Assembly (NCBI GenBank): GCA_037576215.1
Contig: JBANDB010000021.1
Span: forward strand, 806,001 to 870,000
Reading direction: 5' to 3'
Source of the DNA: Armillaria gallica
Taxonomy: Eukaryota; Basidiomycota; Agaricomycetes; Agaricales; Physalacriaceae
Length of the DNA stretch: 64,000 nucleotides
Made by a program: the position numbers and the translations under genes. Shown here piece by piece: positions 11,316 through 22,868 of the stretch (position 1 is the stretch's first letter; each line of letters begins with the position of its first letter). The notes under the pieces are model-generated. The model did no database searches. It was not told where the DNA came from and worked only from the letters and a program-made list of their open reading frames with translations.

Positions 11316-12502
11316 GTTAGAGAGGGAGAATGGGAAGTCGAGAGAGAGGCGAAAGGCTATTTATTCGTTAGCAAGATGGTGGAATTATCAGGTAAGAAAG
11401 ACATTACCAAGCGATCTCTAATGCTCTGTCATGCTGCGAGGTAATGTCCGAAGCTGACAACATGATGAGTGTGACGAGAGTTAATTAAGGCGCAGGGCTG
11501 GCGTCGGAGAGAGAAATTATGGGTGTAAAGGGACAGTACTGGCTTGGTGGCCAAAGCGAAAGGAAGTATTTGAAAATCGGAAGGCTTGTCTTTGTTTGGC
11601 GGCGTCGTGTCAAGGTTGCCGAACGCGGCATGATCGCCCACTATCAACCACCATCCGACACTTTCTACTTTATTTCTCCCGCATGTCGCTGCTGCAAAGG
11701 TAGTCCGCACCTGAAGTACAGCTGTGCTTGCCAGTGTTTGTCTCCCACTGTCACCTCCAATAACAAAAACGCGATATCGGGCTGATAACTCATCCTGCCC
11801 AAATTACGCTGTTATTTTGTTCCTTCTCTGTTGCGACTCACTCCCTTTCCTTCGAAATAACCTAGATTGATACGCTGAAATATGGATATGTAGTGCTCCA
11901 AGGCCCCACCTATCACCTGCTTCTCGAAAACTTTTACTAGCACACCTCTCATCTAAGGTAATGAGAGGGGTAGTATCGACTGTCGCTCTGCCTTACTCTG
12001 TCCCCGCTTTGTGTTGTGCGGGTAGAGATATGTGCATCTTCTGCTGATCGGACTACTAATACTGTGCATATGGAGTAGATGGGACTATGGTAATTCCACT
12101 TACCCCTGCCTACTGCAGCTAGAATTCTGATTTAGAGCTCCAGCTGCGGTGGAGCCAACAATCTCGTTACTTTTCAGATTCATCGGGGCTCTCGACGGAT
12201 ATTCCGGTCGCACAGGAAGGTGAACCTCCCTTGTGATAGCTACGCGACACCGACTTCCAAGTCCCTATCGACCCTGTTCAAAGACATGTCTTATGGAGCG
12301 GTGGCCATTTTCTAACAGTTCTGGAGGAAACATCCAGACAGAATCTCCGAAGAAGCGTGGAGGGACGTAGTGCGTCGAATCATGCAGACCCACTTCACTT
12401 CCCGCCGTTATTGAAGGCTGCCTCGGGGTTTGAAACAATTCGCAGGAACGTGGTCGCCACCTCGTAAGTCTTAGCAGCATCGAGTGTGCACTAACGTTTT
12501 CA
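11316..12502. other. Intergenic region between SDR-A and CDA1
   Basis: Contains the end of duplication SD1 (to about 11,650) and, from about 12,250, the upstream part of the CDA block. Positions 11,579-11,586 (GGAAGGCT) are the empty site corresponding to the TIR-element insertion at 27,214. No gene seen. Confidence 0.6.
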
Positions 12503-12510
12503 TATAAAAG
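12503..12510 (+). promoter_or_regulatory. TATA box of CDA1
   Basis: ATAAAAG about 80 bp upstream of the CDA1 start. The paralogue CDA2 keeps the same element at about 46,724-46,731 at the same distance, which supports a functional core promoter. Confidence 0.6.
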
Positions 12511-12586
12511 ACCCGGCTGGATTCCGTTGTTTTTGTATCCAACGTCTCCCTCAAACGACTTTCCTATTCAAATCCATATTGTCGAG

Positions 12587-13884
12587 ATGCTGTCTTCCGC
12601 TTTCCTCACGATTGCATTGGCTACTGCAGCTTTTTCATACCCCATGAAACGACAGAGCGGTGGTGTGGTCACCTCTTGTACTGTTCCAAACACTGTTGCT
12701 CTGACATTCGATGACGGTCCTTACATCTATTCGTACGTTTCTAATCTAACGTAGGTCGTGTTCCTTACTCATGGCGTGGTCTTTAGGCAAAACATCGTCG
12801 ATATTCTCGATGCTAAAGGCGTCAAGGGCACGTTCTTCGTTAGTACGTACCATATTAACGTTACCTTCGAACCCGCCACATTTGAACTGTTTAGATGGCA
12901 ACAACTGTAAGTCTTCAACAAGTGGTGAAGTGCTCATGCACGTATCCCGCAGATGGCTGTATATACGACGACATGGAGATCACAGCGCTACAAAACGCGT
13001 ACTCGAAGGGTCATCAGATCGGCTCGTGAGTGAACATAACGTCTGAATACGGGGTTGATCAATTTATCTCGGCATCCAGGCATACATGGGCACATAAAGA
13101 TTTGGCTACGCTGACCGCCGACCAAGGTATGTAGTTAGACAGCATAGGTTCATTAAGTGATTTTTTAACTTGGGTCTTATTAACAGTGGAAAGTGAATTT
13201 ACTCTCACCGACAGTATGTTCCTCACAAATTCATAACTAATTAAATCTCAAGGCTAACTGCTAATACAGCGGCTTTGGAGAAAATCCTCGGAATCAAGGT
13301 CGCGTTCATGAGACCCCCCTACGGCAGTTACAACGACGACGTACTGCAAGTCGCTGCTGCTCACAACCAGACTGCGATTATCTGGGACTTCGAGTACCTT
13401 TGCCTTTCGCCTACCAACCAGTGACGTGACCTGACTCCCACTTGTAGTTCCGGTGATTCCGTCGGAGAAAGTGCTGCGAATAGCGAGAAGGATTACGATA
13501 CCCTCGTGGCAAAGCATCCTAGCACGATATTGACGCTGAATCATGAGACTATCCGTGAGTAGTTTGGTTCCGTGTCTTTAATGAGGGATGATGTGATTTT
13601 GGTATATTTAGAAACGACTAGGTGAGTGGTTGTCATAACCACAATAATATGAGTCTCATACTGACATAATTACAGTACGACCGTTCTCCCGCATGCTCTT
13701 GACGTTCTGCTAGGTGCAAACTATAGCCTCGTGACCATCGCTGAATGTATGGGCCAGTCACCATATTTAAGCGTCGCAACGCCTAGCGCGCAAGATGTGT
13801 GTGTTTCTTCTAGATCTTTTTTGGTTGATTACTAACGATCCCTCCTACTCGAAGGCTTCGTGGACCTGTTCGGGCACAGATTAA
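12587..13884 (+). CDS. Secreted chitin/polysaccharide deacetylase, CE4 family (CDA1)
   Basis: A 250-residue protein assembled from 11-12 short exons. Signal peptide MLSSAFLTIALATAAFS, then a KR dibasic (21-22) suitable for Kex2. The NodB domain motifs are complete: TFDDGP (40-45) with the catalytic Asp and metal Asp, SHTWAH (96-101) with the two metal His, RPPYGSYND (135-143), IIWDFDSGD (157-165) and ILTLNHET (189-196) with the catalytic His. It ends DASWTCSGTD with TAA at 13,882-13,884. Introns (~45-65 nt) begin at about 12,733, 12,842, 12,908, 13,026, 13,127, 13,214, 13,395, 13,555, 13,621 and 13,798. Expected role: metal-dependent deacetylation of chitin oligomers or cell-wall chitin, outside the cell. 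All ten or so introns are shared with CDA2. Length is near the minimal NodB domain, with no chitin-binding module and no visible GPI signal. Confidence 0.9.
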
Positions 13885-15248
13885 TCCTTGTTTATTTTCG
13901 GCTGACTGCCTTGCCACATGGACGTGAACATTGCATTGTTATTTAGTATTCACTGTTTTCCAAATACCACAAGGTTTCACAATCTATAAAGCTTTGTATC
14001 AAGGAAAAGTGAGTTTGCGCAGGTCGTAGCAGTTCATGCGACACGCTTCTGTATTCGTCCTCCTCTCTTATTATCGCTATTCAGGAAGCTCCGTGAAACT
14101 GATGCATCCCAATAGTGTTCATCAATACTATCACCGTTGTCCTTGTGACTGGAAAGAAAACGAACAAATGGCAATAGCACCCTAACAAGATACAAATTAT
14201 TCTTTATAGTACATATTTCATACGAAAGCAGTCCGCAGCTCCAGCACCTCTAACCATGAACGACGCCACAGCCGAGTCTATCTCACTCCTCATATAGCAT
14301 GCTCCATAGTCACAAAACAAGGCAATATCAGAACTATACCAAGCGATGAGCTCCCTCTGGCTAGTATAGTTACTAGAATCAAGGAGAATTACTCCTTCGG
14401 TCGCTCATAAGGGTAGGTCTCCCGGTTTAATACCAAGACTCGAATCTTGATCTCAAGCTCAAATAATAGAGCATGGAATTTCCACCAGGGATACAGCTGC
14501 AAACCCCTTTTAACATTGCTTTTCACGATATGAATTGTTCAATACCTCCTTTGCTGCCCTCAGCCGACGGGTTCTCGCATGACCCTCTGAGGCGTAGGAG
14601 CACTGTGCCGCTCCAGCCGCCAAAATAAGCTCACTGACAGTGAAAAAACATGTGGAAGAGTATGCGCCATCTGACAAACAGAAGGAGTCATGTCCCAATG
14701 ACAATCCTGTTAAAGAGACGGAACATGCTTGCCTTCTATGGAGAATCGCGACTCAGATCACTCTTCCAGGAATCACTAATGGCTTTAAAGACGATGCTCA
14801 TGCTGCAGAATTATCAACTGACCCTCAAGGACCGGCCCCCTCAGGCCCTGCACCATCCAGCTTGAGGGTGAAGTCGACCGTGTTCTTTGTCATAGAGGAC
14901 AGGCAGGACAGGACAGCGACACATTGATGTGTTAGGGGTAAGGCGTGACCGGATTGTTCCGTAACCTGTCGGAACGTTCGGCCATATCATCCGAATCAGC
15001 CTGACCAACGACTTCGATGCGTGCGACATCCATTTGAGTCTCTCTTTTCCCCGGAGTATCGAGTCTATCGTATCAAGAACTAGGTAAGCATAAACCCTAC
15101 TTGCTGTGCCCATCATACAGATTCATGCATGACTGAGGAGTCAACGCCGCTTGGTAATGCCCTTCTCAGCTGACAATTCCGCCATCTGGCTCACAAATAC
15201 ATAGCTGATCTTCCTCCTATGGACTTTTCATTATCCTTGCTCTCCGAC
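13885..15248. other. 3' flank of CDA1, no gene seen
   Basis: Parts (14,290-14,480 and 14,925-15,118) align with flanks of CDA2. Short frames at 14,640-14,927 are not preserved in the duplicate, so I do not call them genes. Confidence 0.5.
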
Positions 15249-16189
15249 ATGACACGAAGACCTGTGGCGGTTCTCGCAAGTGAGACGCCTTCACTGTCCA
15301 CCTCAATAACGCGTGGTATCTTCTTTGATGTATAGGTGAGCAACGGCAGTGTACGATTCCTTGACTCATGTTTCCCTTTCAACGATCTCACCATACCCAG
15401 TCGTCTCTTTGTTAAGGAAGACTAGGCCATTGCCCTCATAGCCCGTGCTGCCGATTCTCTGAAGGTTCTCTGGGACAAAATCAACACTGCTGGCAGGAAT
15501 ACCGCATGTTCAACACCCCGTCGCACAGCACCACAATACTGCTTTGGCCCAAATCGGCTCCCACCATCACGGTCAGCGTCGCCCTCTACAACGCTGGGCA
15601 AGGCGTACGTAATTCCTTTCTCGATACCTACCCTGAGGACATCCAAGCCATAACACAGAAGATGCGTTCGCATTCTAGAAGATCGTTGACCTAGTGTTCT
15701 AACCAAACCAAGTCTACGAGGCTGGGTTTCACTGGAGCCGTGGCGAGTGTTTGAGGGAACGTCGCGACCAGCGCGTTCTTAGCTGGGAGACACACCTTGA
15801 GGGAACTGTCGCAGAGTTTGGCGAAGCAGTTCGGAAAGCAGAATATGCATGCAAGTATCTTTCCCTCGTCGATTTTGTTCTAGAGGCTGACATTGCAGCA
15901 AGCAATTGTCGATGGTGGTGTCTTGATCAACCTATCCCGCTAGCGTCGTAATGTCCCAGAGTGGGAAGAGAACGAGGCTATTAGGTTGTCGCGAGGTACG
16001 TTTGCTTGTATTTTCGCTACCGTTACAGATGGCTAATGTTGGGCCATCTCTCCAGTCATGTCTATCCCGTCAAGCAACCTCGTTTGGCCTGGACTTGGGA
16101 ATTAGATCATCAGTCACCTTCATTTTCGCTTCCATTTTTTTTTACTGATGTGTGGGAGTTCAGTTCGGCCCGTTCATGAGAACTGGTGG
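15249..16189 (+). pseudogene. SDR pseudogene (SDR-F)
   Basis: Decayed relative of SDR-A on the plus strand. It keeps the start (ATGACACGAAGACCTGTG), the exon order and the C-terminal tail region near 16,160-16,189, but the Rossmann loop exon is largely lost, exon 3 has a stop after RLFVKED near 15,425, and several frameshifts follow. Flanking sequence downstream matches that after SDR-D and SDR-E, showing that these three loci share an older duplication. Confidence 0.75.
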
Positions 16190-16489
16190 AAATCTTGACG
16201 TATTGTCGAGGTCGAACATTGCTCTACTATAATTTCTGTCTTCAATCACGCCTTTTCTACCTCTCATGAACTCTGAGCAGACTGAAGGATACCAACCGTT
16301 GATGTGATCATTTGAACTGCGAAAGCCCGCGAATCTTTCTTGGCACCTGATGGTCTTCTACTGTTACCGCATCCTTTCACGATCTCCTTGGTTGTATCCA
16401 TCCTTATCCTTCCAACGTTCAGGCTATTGACAGCACGTTTGACACACAACGTACTACTGAAGACAATGCACATTCTCTACAGACACGCT

Positions 16490-16785
16490 TATTTTGGCGA
16501 TATTGCTCAATTTGACGTATGAAACAATCGAGTCGATACGTCTCTCATGGTCGATCCTTAACGCGTTATCCTGAGTATGACTACATTTGCAGAGTGGACT
16601 TTTCTTGCATATGTTCAGCTCGGTTACTACCAACGGATTGGAGAGAGAGATCCTTTCTAACGTCTTCCCTGCAAGGTTAAACATTCTACACTGACGACTA
16701 ATCCAATATCTTCGTTTACGACTATCATCTGCCCATCAGCATGGAGAAAATGCCAATTTTATGATTGCTAACTTACGTCCTGCAG
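16490..16785 (+). repeat. Dispersed repeat R1 (copy 2)
   Basis: Copy of the 7,270-7,590 segment, here downstream of SDR-F. Both copies retain GTATGAAA after a short open stretch and the conserved run CATCTGCCCATCAGCATGGA. Confidence 0.7.
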
Positions 16786-16919
16786 AGCCTGAGCCCTGAT
16801 CAAGCCTTGCTACAAGGCCCGGCTTTCGAGGGCTTGGCTTGGTTTAAGGCTTCGAGCTGGGCCATTCAAATCACTACCACAATTGGACTTGCGTTAAGCA
16901 CGCTGAGGACCAGATTTAT

Positions 16920-18805
16920 TCAACAAAGATCTATTCGAAGATATTTTGTAACTGCACATTGCCAAGAGCTTTCATTATCCATTATCCTTACCACCGACAC
17001 TTTCTGAAACTTTCCGTCCTTCCTTAGCTGCCCGATTACCCAGATATCCAAAAGCCCCCAGCAATTCCTACGTACACGAGTTACACTTACATGACCTTTT
17101 TTGGTACCTATGAGTGTGTACCAGCCATCAGATATTGGGTATGTGTGCTCTGCGATAACCGTAGATGCACGGAATATCTCGGTGTTATTCTTGAGGAATA
17201 ACTCCCCCTGTCGAGGGTTGTCTGATGTGTCGGACAATCCACTCACATAGACTGATGGAATGGAGGGTGCTTCACACCAGTCAGAGTCTATTTGCTCCGT
17301 CCGGTTAACTCCCACGGTACGGAACTCAGCATAGAATGGAACTGGAAGCACCGTCATTACCTGCTCCCATGACGGCCGCCAACATTTCTTTCCATTCCCA
17401 CACCCAGGGAAGTAGAAGAATAGCTCTGCACGAGATAAACATCCCATGGCATCCACGAGGACTGCCCAGGCATCCTCTTCCGACTGTGCTGCATCATATA
17501 TTGGAATATACGTCGGATGGAGAAGGTATACCAAGCCTGCGACTTTATCCAAAGTCTTTGTTGAGGCCCGATTCCGCATCAGCGACAGAAGCTGAAATGT
17601 ATATAGTGCTGCCCTGTGGTGCAACAATCCCAGCTGTTCATGGACCCTTGTTCGTGTTTCTTCTTCCATAAATCCAGAGTCATCGCCAGCATCCCCTGCA
17701 ATGATCACTGCATTGTGGTCCCAGATCTCCTGCAGTGTCCACGCTCGATTGAACCAACATCGCTCGCTCTCAAAATCATCCATTTTGAAACTTAGCGGTC
17801 GACCTAGTCCGCTCAAGTAGGATACCACCCAGTCAACACGTGTATAGTCATACACATGCCCAATTGTAGGCACATCTAGCTTCCACTCCTCCCTGCGAAG
17901 GTCCTCCTTCTCCTGCAGACCCACCTGCCGTAAACACAGAACATCCAACCACACATACATTGCTCCGTGGTTCAACATCTCGATCCGGATCAGATCAAGG
18001 TTGGCATCCTTCGGCATGGGCACGGGCCACTCGTATCCGTTGATAGGTGTCATCACCATCACGCGGTCCTTCTCGTCCACCCATGCATGTGATATCGCCC
18101 ACCACTGGTCTGTGAGCGCAACCACATATGGTACCACCCGATTAGCATAAAGATCCCACAAGCGCCGAGGGGGCACCTTTGGCGTGGTGATCCTGCCATC
18201 GACAAGCACCTTTCTCCGCATCTTCCGGTCCTTTTCTTCATCCATGCACAGCCGGTCTTCAATAACAGGCATGTTATACCAGTAGAAGTGCAAATGAGTA
18301 TAAGCATTCCCGAAATCGCTTTTTTGTCTGATGTAGGATCGAAGAACTGAGTGTAAGATTCCGGAGTCCAAGGTGTATGACGTGCCGAATATCATGTTGA
18401 GCTTCTCCAAAATTCCTTGAACACCGAGATCGGTACAGAGAGTGTTTGCCAGAGCAGATGATATGACCTTTCTACCAGTGTAAGACCGTTGCTTCAACAC
18501 TGGAATGGTCAATTCTTCTTGACCAATCTCCGTGAGGGCGGAGAGAGTGACGTAAGGAGGGTCATACTTGCGCATCTGTATGCACAACATTAATTCTTGC
18601 CTCTCTAGAACACTGTTGTGTGAATACCTCAGCCATCACTGCGCGGCGCCACAAGTAAATCCTGTCTTCATAATCCTCCGGCTCTTCCTCTGAGAGATCA
18701 TTAGATTCACCCTCTATTGATAGCAGAATGAGGATGTGAAAAGTCGAATCCATGACAATCAGACATACCAGTGTTCATGTTCAACGTAGGTAGCTGAAAA
18801 TCCAT
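16920..18805 (-). CDS. HET-domain (heterokaryon incompatibility) protein
   Basis: Three exons on the minus strand, 18,805-18,769, 18,713-18,628 and 18,575-16,920, give about 592 residues starting MDFQLPTLNMNTEGESN. Splice sites are GTATGT...ATAG and GTATTC...ACAG. The HET domain covers about residues 199-330: WWAISHAW, then MYVWLDVLCLRQ, then the DWVVSYLSGLGRP...CWFNRAWTLQE block. In other fungi HET domains trigger cell death or non-self rejection when activated. The N-terminal 200 residues and the C-terminal half show no other domain I recognise; there is no NACHT or repeat region. The frame is intact and flanked by pseudogenes. The last exon is long and intron-free, which is usual for basidiomycete HET genes. 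Confidence 0.85.
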
Positions 18806-18979
18806 TGTTGCAGCAAGAGGGTTTAGTGGTGCTGTGAGGTAAGAAGCAAACTATGCGAACGAGTGCTAAGACCATTGAAACGTGCCACCATCAGCTGCGC
18901 AGCCCAAAGATAGGTGCACAAATAGATGCTCAAACATGACGCAAGCATATTAACGTCGAAAGAAGAGTGTTAATTCTCA

Positions 18980-20470
18980 TGCATCATGAATCGACATCTA
19001 TGTCTTTATTTGGATAGCGCACAAAATTTACTTGCATGTCACTACCTTAACACTGATTCTCTCAACTCTCATCATCTTTCTCTTTCGACCGGGAGAGAGT
19101 GGAGGGTCGCAATGCACAGACACGTGCGCCTAGGGAGCCCAAGGCTGTGCAAATGGGTTTGTTGGAACGCCGACGTAGAGCGTCGGAGACGCGAAAGGCG
19201 AGGTGTATTCGCATTGGATGTCTGTGGAGATGCTGATCGCTGGCGAGGGCGCTCGTCTATATTTTGCCATCGTCTTGGTAGTGGTCTGGTGGGGTAGTTC
19301 ATACGGAAAGGTGTGTCATACTAGTAAAATCGTTGTAAGTTCACATAGAAATACAAGCCGTATTGCGATCCTCACTGGACAACACTATCATACAGGGACG
19401 GGTCCTTGAAAGGTGACCGCACATATGAGCAAACCTCTACTCGCTTCAGTAAAAGAATATCCAAGTAAGGAATAGCTCACCATATGCGAAGTGCTCCACC
19501 ATAGCCGTTATACCAGAATCTAAGTCCAAAAATTCGGCAAGCAGCTTCAAACTCGACGGCGACTGGCAGCCTTCTTCATCAATAGATGATCCGCTTACTG
19601 GGGTTCCAATCCCCCACGACCGGTTCCAAGTCGTCCCTCCTTAAGCTTCACGGAGGACCCAGAGTGTATATCGATAGACTTCCTGAGTGATACTGCGAAC
19701 GTTCTGAAGAACTGTGATCCTCTTAAGTCATACATACAACATAGATGCTATGTAAATGACGCACCTCGACATCGAGATCATTCCGTAGTCGCAATTTGTC
19801 ACCCTCTCCTAGCTCGGGTAGGGTACGGTCGGTACTTCGTATAACCATTCGGGGCCACATGCTCAGAGGGAACGAGTCTTAAAGATAATCGACACACCTT
19901 TACAGAATTCGTTGCTCATACACCTTGTGCTATTTCTCTGTCGACCATCTAGCTTGTCGTCTTCATCATAGTCTCATCAACCCTAGCCTCTCCTGCGACT
20001 TCGACTTTGTACGCAAGACTCGTAGTGCCGCAACGATAGTAATCCGAGCTTTAACAGATGCGCCAGGTAGTCTTTTGATAACAGGCGGATCCGATGGATT
20101 AGGTAGTCTCTATCGTCTAAGAAAGATATTATCAGCGAGACATCGACTATACGCGAAAGTAGTGTACGCACCTGCCCAGACGGTGGCTCTGCTTCTGACC
20201 GAGGCAGACAGGTGGACATCCCCACGTACAGACTACGGCGACTACATGAAGATTTGCTTGGGCCGGGCGACCAGGATATCGACTGAGTGGGAGAATCTCC
20301 GTCTTCATGTCATTTGGCATCCGGGTTACGTTCATACTCGCTGTTACAGAGAAATGGTGAGCCGGATCTGGATCTTCGGCGAGGGTGTTCATCGATCTCT
20401 GGTCATCGTTGTGGTATTCATCCACGGGGGCGAGTTCCTATGGAGAGTATCGTCATGCCGGTCGAATCGT
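18980..20470 (-). pseudogene. RING-type E3 ubiquitin ligase (Topors-like) pseudogene, copy 1
   Basis: Minus-strand remnant. Pieces appear in order but in shifting frames: DYLIHRIR near 20,100, SQFFRTFAVSLRKSIDIHSG near 19,670, LKLLAEFLDLDSG near 19,545 with AEHF-like VEHFAYG before a GTGAGC donor, DSVVQ near 19,385, and an Arg/Ser/Pro-rich C-terminal frame at 19,072-19,302. These match a basidiomycete family of RING proteins whose body carries the TFTxSLxKxIDI...SAVKLLAEFLD motif. The N-terminal RING itself is not recognisable here. Stops and frameshifts prevent expression of a full protein. Confidence 0.6.
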
Positions 20471-20793
20471 CGTAAGTTCACGAACAGATACAAGCCATAT
20501 TGTGAACTCTTACTCACATGCGACTCTGCTTTCCGAATTCCTTCGCCAGACTCTCCGACAGAGCCCTCAATGAATGTTTCCCAGTCGAGAACACGCTAGT
20601 GAGGATGTTGCCTCGAATACTCGCGATGGCTCCAGTGAAGATCAGGCTTGCCGACTTTGTTCGCTTGGAATGACTGGATTCGAGAACGCGAAGGCTCCTT
20701 TAATGTTAGCCTGTGTCACGGCTTCGATGTCCTCTCGGATGGTATCGAAGAGGGGAATTCTGGACGCCGTATACAGTGTTGTAGGGGGCGAAG

Positions 20794-22249
20794 GGGCCAA
20801 GAGAATTCTGCGTTTGCGTGCTGCGTGGATGCGTTCATCTGCGTTTCTCACGGGTTTGGATGCGTTAATTGCGTTTACAGAAGTGCGTGTACGTCGCTAT
20901 GTCTGCGTGAAATTATACACGAATGCGAGTGAAAATTTGAATTACTGAGCCTTACCAAAATATCTTGATTTCCTGACAGTGTACTCGATCATACCGAGTT
21001 GACAAGTACCTAAGAGTGCTACAATGTGTCTTTGAGCCTTAGTGTACATCAAATTATGTATTTACAAGACCACAGAGGATGCTCCAATGGCGAAGTAATG
21101 CTAAAAAAGGCCTACACATGCCAAAGACAGTGAACGCATGTAACGCACTTTGAGATCTCTGCGTTTACATCTTGAACGCACGCGTTAGCTTTATTCACGG
21201 ATGCGTTCATATGTGAATGCATACGTTCTAGCATTCCACGCATGCGTTTGTGTACCAACGCAGATGGTAAGACATCGCACGCATGTAACAAGATAAGAAC
21301 GCACGCGTTATGAAAAGAACGCAGCGGACGCAGATGTGTGACAGGTCTGTCACATCTGCGTTTAACTCAAGTTTAACTTATATTTCATTTGAGAAACGGG
21401 TGTCTCGTCGTCGCACGGTCTCTGATCGATCACCCTTATGATTCAGATACCTAAGATATCAAGTGATCAATATCAACTACAAGGCTAAGGGTATGCCATA
21501 AGAAGGGAAAGAAGAATTCTGCATGGCCGCGTGGTTGCATGGAGCGTGGCTGCGTGGTCGACGAACGACGGACTCCTATCAAAAGTTGATCGAGTCCATC
21601 AAACGCGACGAGAGTTGATGCGTTCCATTCTTTTTCGTCACTCCTTGCACCGAATCAGCTTGATCATGAGAGCATGTATAGTCTCAGTATGATTGCTAAA
21701 GAGATAGGTGCCTCTGCAGGACTTTCAAATCCTTCAAAGTTTCGTCAATACAAAGAAAATATCATTCCGAATTGATTCAAATTGAATTGCCAAGTTTAAG
21801 AACATGAAAAGCTATGTAGCTGGAGTAGATACTTTTCGAGTATCCCAATGGTATAAAATAACCTTAGAGACATTTTTCTAAGCTAGAATTAATATGGTAC
21901 ACGATGTGAGGTTCCCATTTTCTATCAATGTTGGATCGTGCCACGCTGTACTTAATAGCCATAGTACGTACTGTACTAGTATGCAGGACTCAATAATTTC
22001 AGCAACATAATATATCACACGCATTTTAATGGTACAGGAAACTTTTTAACGATGAGGATAGGAATCCGAGAGAAAAGACGTGTTGTATCACGCACGCAGA
22101 TGATGTCACACATACGAACGCAAACGCATCTCAACTAACGCAACTGCTATTTATGGAAACGCACGCGTATGAACGCAAACGCAAACGCAGGTGCGAGAAC
22201 GCGAGCTAACGCACTCACGCATCTGGATAACGCAGAATTCTATGTGCCC
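20794..22249. mobile_element. GCGT-rich non-autonomous DNA transposon
   Basis: A 1,456-bp element. TIRs: left GGGCCAAGAGAATTCTGCG, right end (reverse complement) GGGCACATAGAATTCTGCG, 16 of 19 identical. Flanked by the direct repeat GGGGGCGAAG at 20,784-20,793 and 22,250-22,259; the intact paralogue SDR-A has one copy (GAGGGCGACG), so this is a 10-bp (8-10) target duplication. Both subterminal regions are packed with GCGT (left) or ACGC (right) units, and a cluster sits in the centre. No coding frame. The superfamily is not assigned; a 9-10 bp duplication would suit a MULE-like element. Confidence 0.85.
21330..21365. repeat. Palindrome inside the GCGT-rich element
   Basis: CGCAGATGTG...TGACAG faces CTGTCACATCTGCG around a two-base centre, giving a hairpin at the middle of the ACGC/GCGT cluster. 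The motif orientation switches here. Confidence 0.7.
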
Positions 22250-22492
22250 GGGGGCGAAGCGGATGGGTTGTCCTTTGCAGTGGGCGTGTATTTGGATGAA
22301 GACGGTATTGATATCCGTGTTGCTATCCAATGAGATTGAACGAGGCGGCAGTCCCGCCAGCAGTGTTAATCTCGTCTGAGAAGGCCTAGAGAGAGTCGGC
22401 ACCATGAGTATTAAGGGCGATGGTGTAGCCTTCCTTAGGGAAGAAACGACTTCGGATGGTAAGAACGCTGAAAGAGAAGCAGGAGTCAAGGA

Positions 22493-22746
22493 CACACTAC
22501 AGAGGCTGGTGCGTTTTTAATAGCCTACAACGGGACCTTAAATGGTTTCAATTTTAGCTGCAGTTTTTACGCCCTTATTTGGCGCGCTGTAAAACGAAAA
22601 GGTACCTTAAGTCCTTTGTTCTATAGGGAGACAAATTTTTCATACCGTTTTACTGATGGAGTTTTCGGGACCGAGAAAGGCATTACCAAATCAAAACCAT
22701 TTAAGGCTTCGTTTTTTACCAGCTAAAATGCGCGGGCCTCAGCTGT
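22493..22746. mobile_element. MITE inserted in SDR-C
   Basis: About 250 bp without coding potential, absent from SDR-A and SDR-B at the same point in intron/exon 2. Ends are ACAGAGGCTGGTGCG on the left and, inverted, ACAGCTGAGGCCCGCG on the right, with inner inverted CCTTAAATGGTTT. An imperfect 8-bp flank duplication (GACACACT/GACACGCA) and CAGAGG-type ends suggest a hAT-derived MITE. Exact ends are uncertain by a few bases. Confidence 0.6.
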
Positions 22747-22868
22747 GACACGCACACTGCTCCAGCACCGGTGATCAAACCAAGACCCATACATCAAGCA
22801 AGTTACCACGTGTTATCGACGCGGGCGGTGAAGCCAGTTCACCTGCAATAACAGCCACGAGGTAGAGA

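Larger units (their letters stand above)
7990..11650. repeat. Segmental duplication SD1, copy A
   Basis: Same order and orientation as 23,450-29,020: XPA_C-like gene (+), conserved 3' flank (for example CTGTATTCTTCTCC... after the stop), unidentified decayed gene, SDR gene (-), and its 5' flank. Copy A lacks the TIR element present in copy B and so preserves the empty target site at 11,579-11,586. Confidence 0.9.
12250..15118. repeat. Segmental duplication SD2, copy A
   Basis: Matches 46,425-51,785 in the same orientation: CDA promoter, CDA gene, 3' flank with the AGAATTACTCC...GGTCGCT segment, and the segment around 14,925-15,118 ending CTGTGCCCATCAT. Copy A is contiguous; copy B is interrupted by the RT-RNase H element. 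Confidence 0.85.
20511..22868 (-). pseudogene. SDR pseudogene split by two transposons (SDR-C)
   Basis: Minus-strand relative of SDR-A. The 5' part at about 22,868-22,747 lacks the start codon; then a MITE; then exon 3 sequence at 22,490-22,260; then the GCGT-rich element (20,794-22,249); then the rest of exon 3 down to its GTGAGT donor near 20,518. Exons 4-6 are missing, because sequence abutting the donor is a RING-pseudogene fragment instead. SDR-A gives the uninterrupted reference for both insertion points. Confidence 0.85.

Noticed and set aside
14640..14927. 95-residue plus frame downstream of CDA1
   Set aside because: Not conserved in the duplicated block downstream of CDA2, and no domain.
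17336..17671. 111-residue plus frame
   Set aside because: Antisense to the HET-gene exon 3.
19925..20460. Plus-strand reading ITGGSDGLGSL, resembling the Rossmann start of a ketosphinganine reductase
   Set aside because: The complementary strand gives YLIHRIR and other RING-ligase motifs that recur in order at 45, 59 and 60 kb, which explains the region better.
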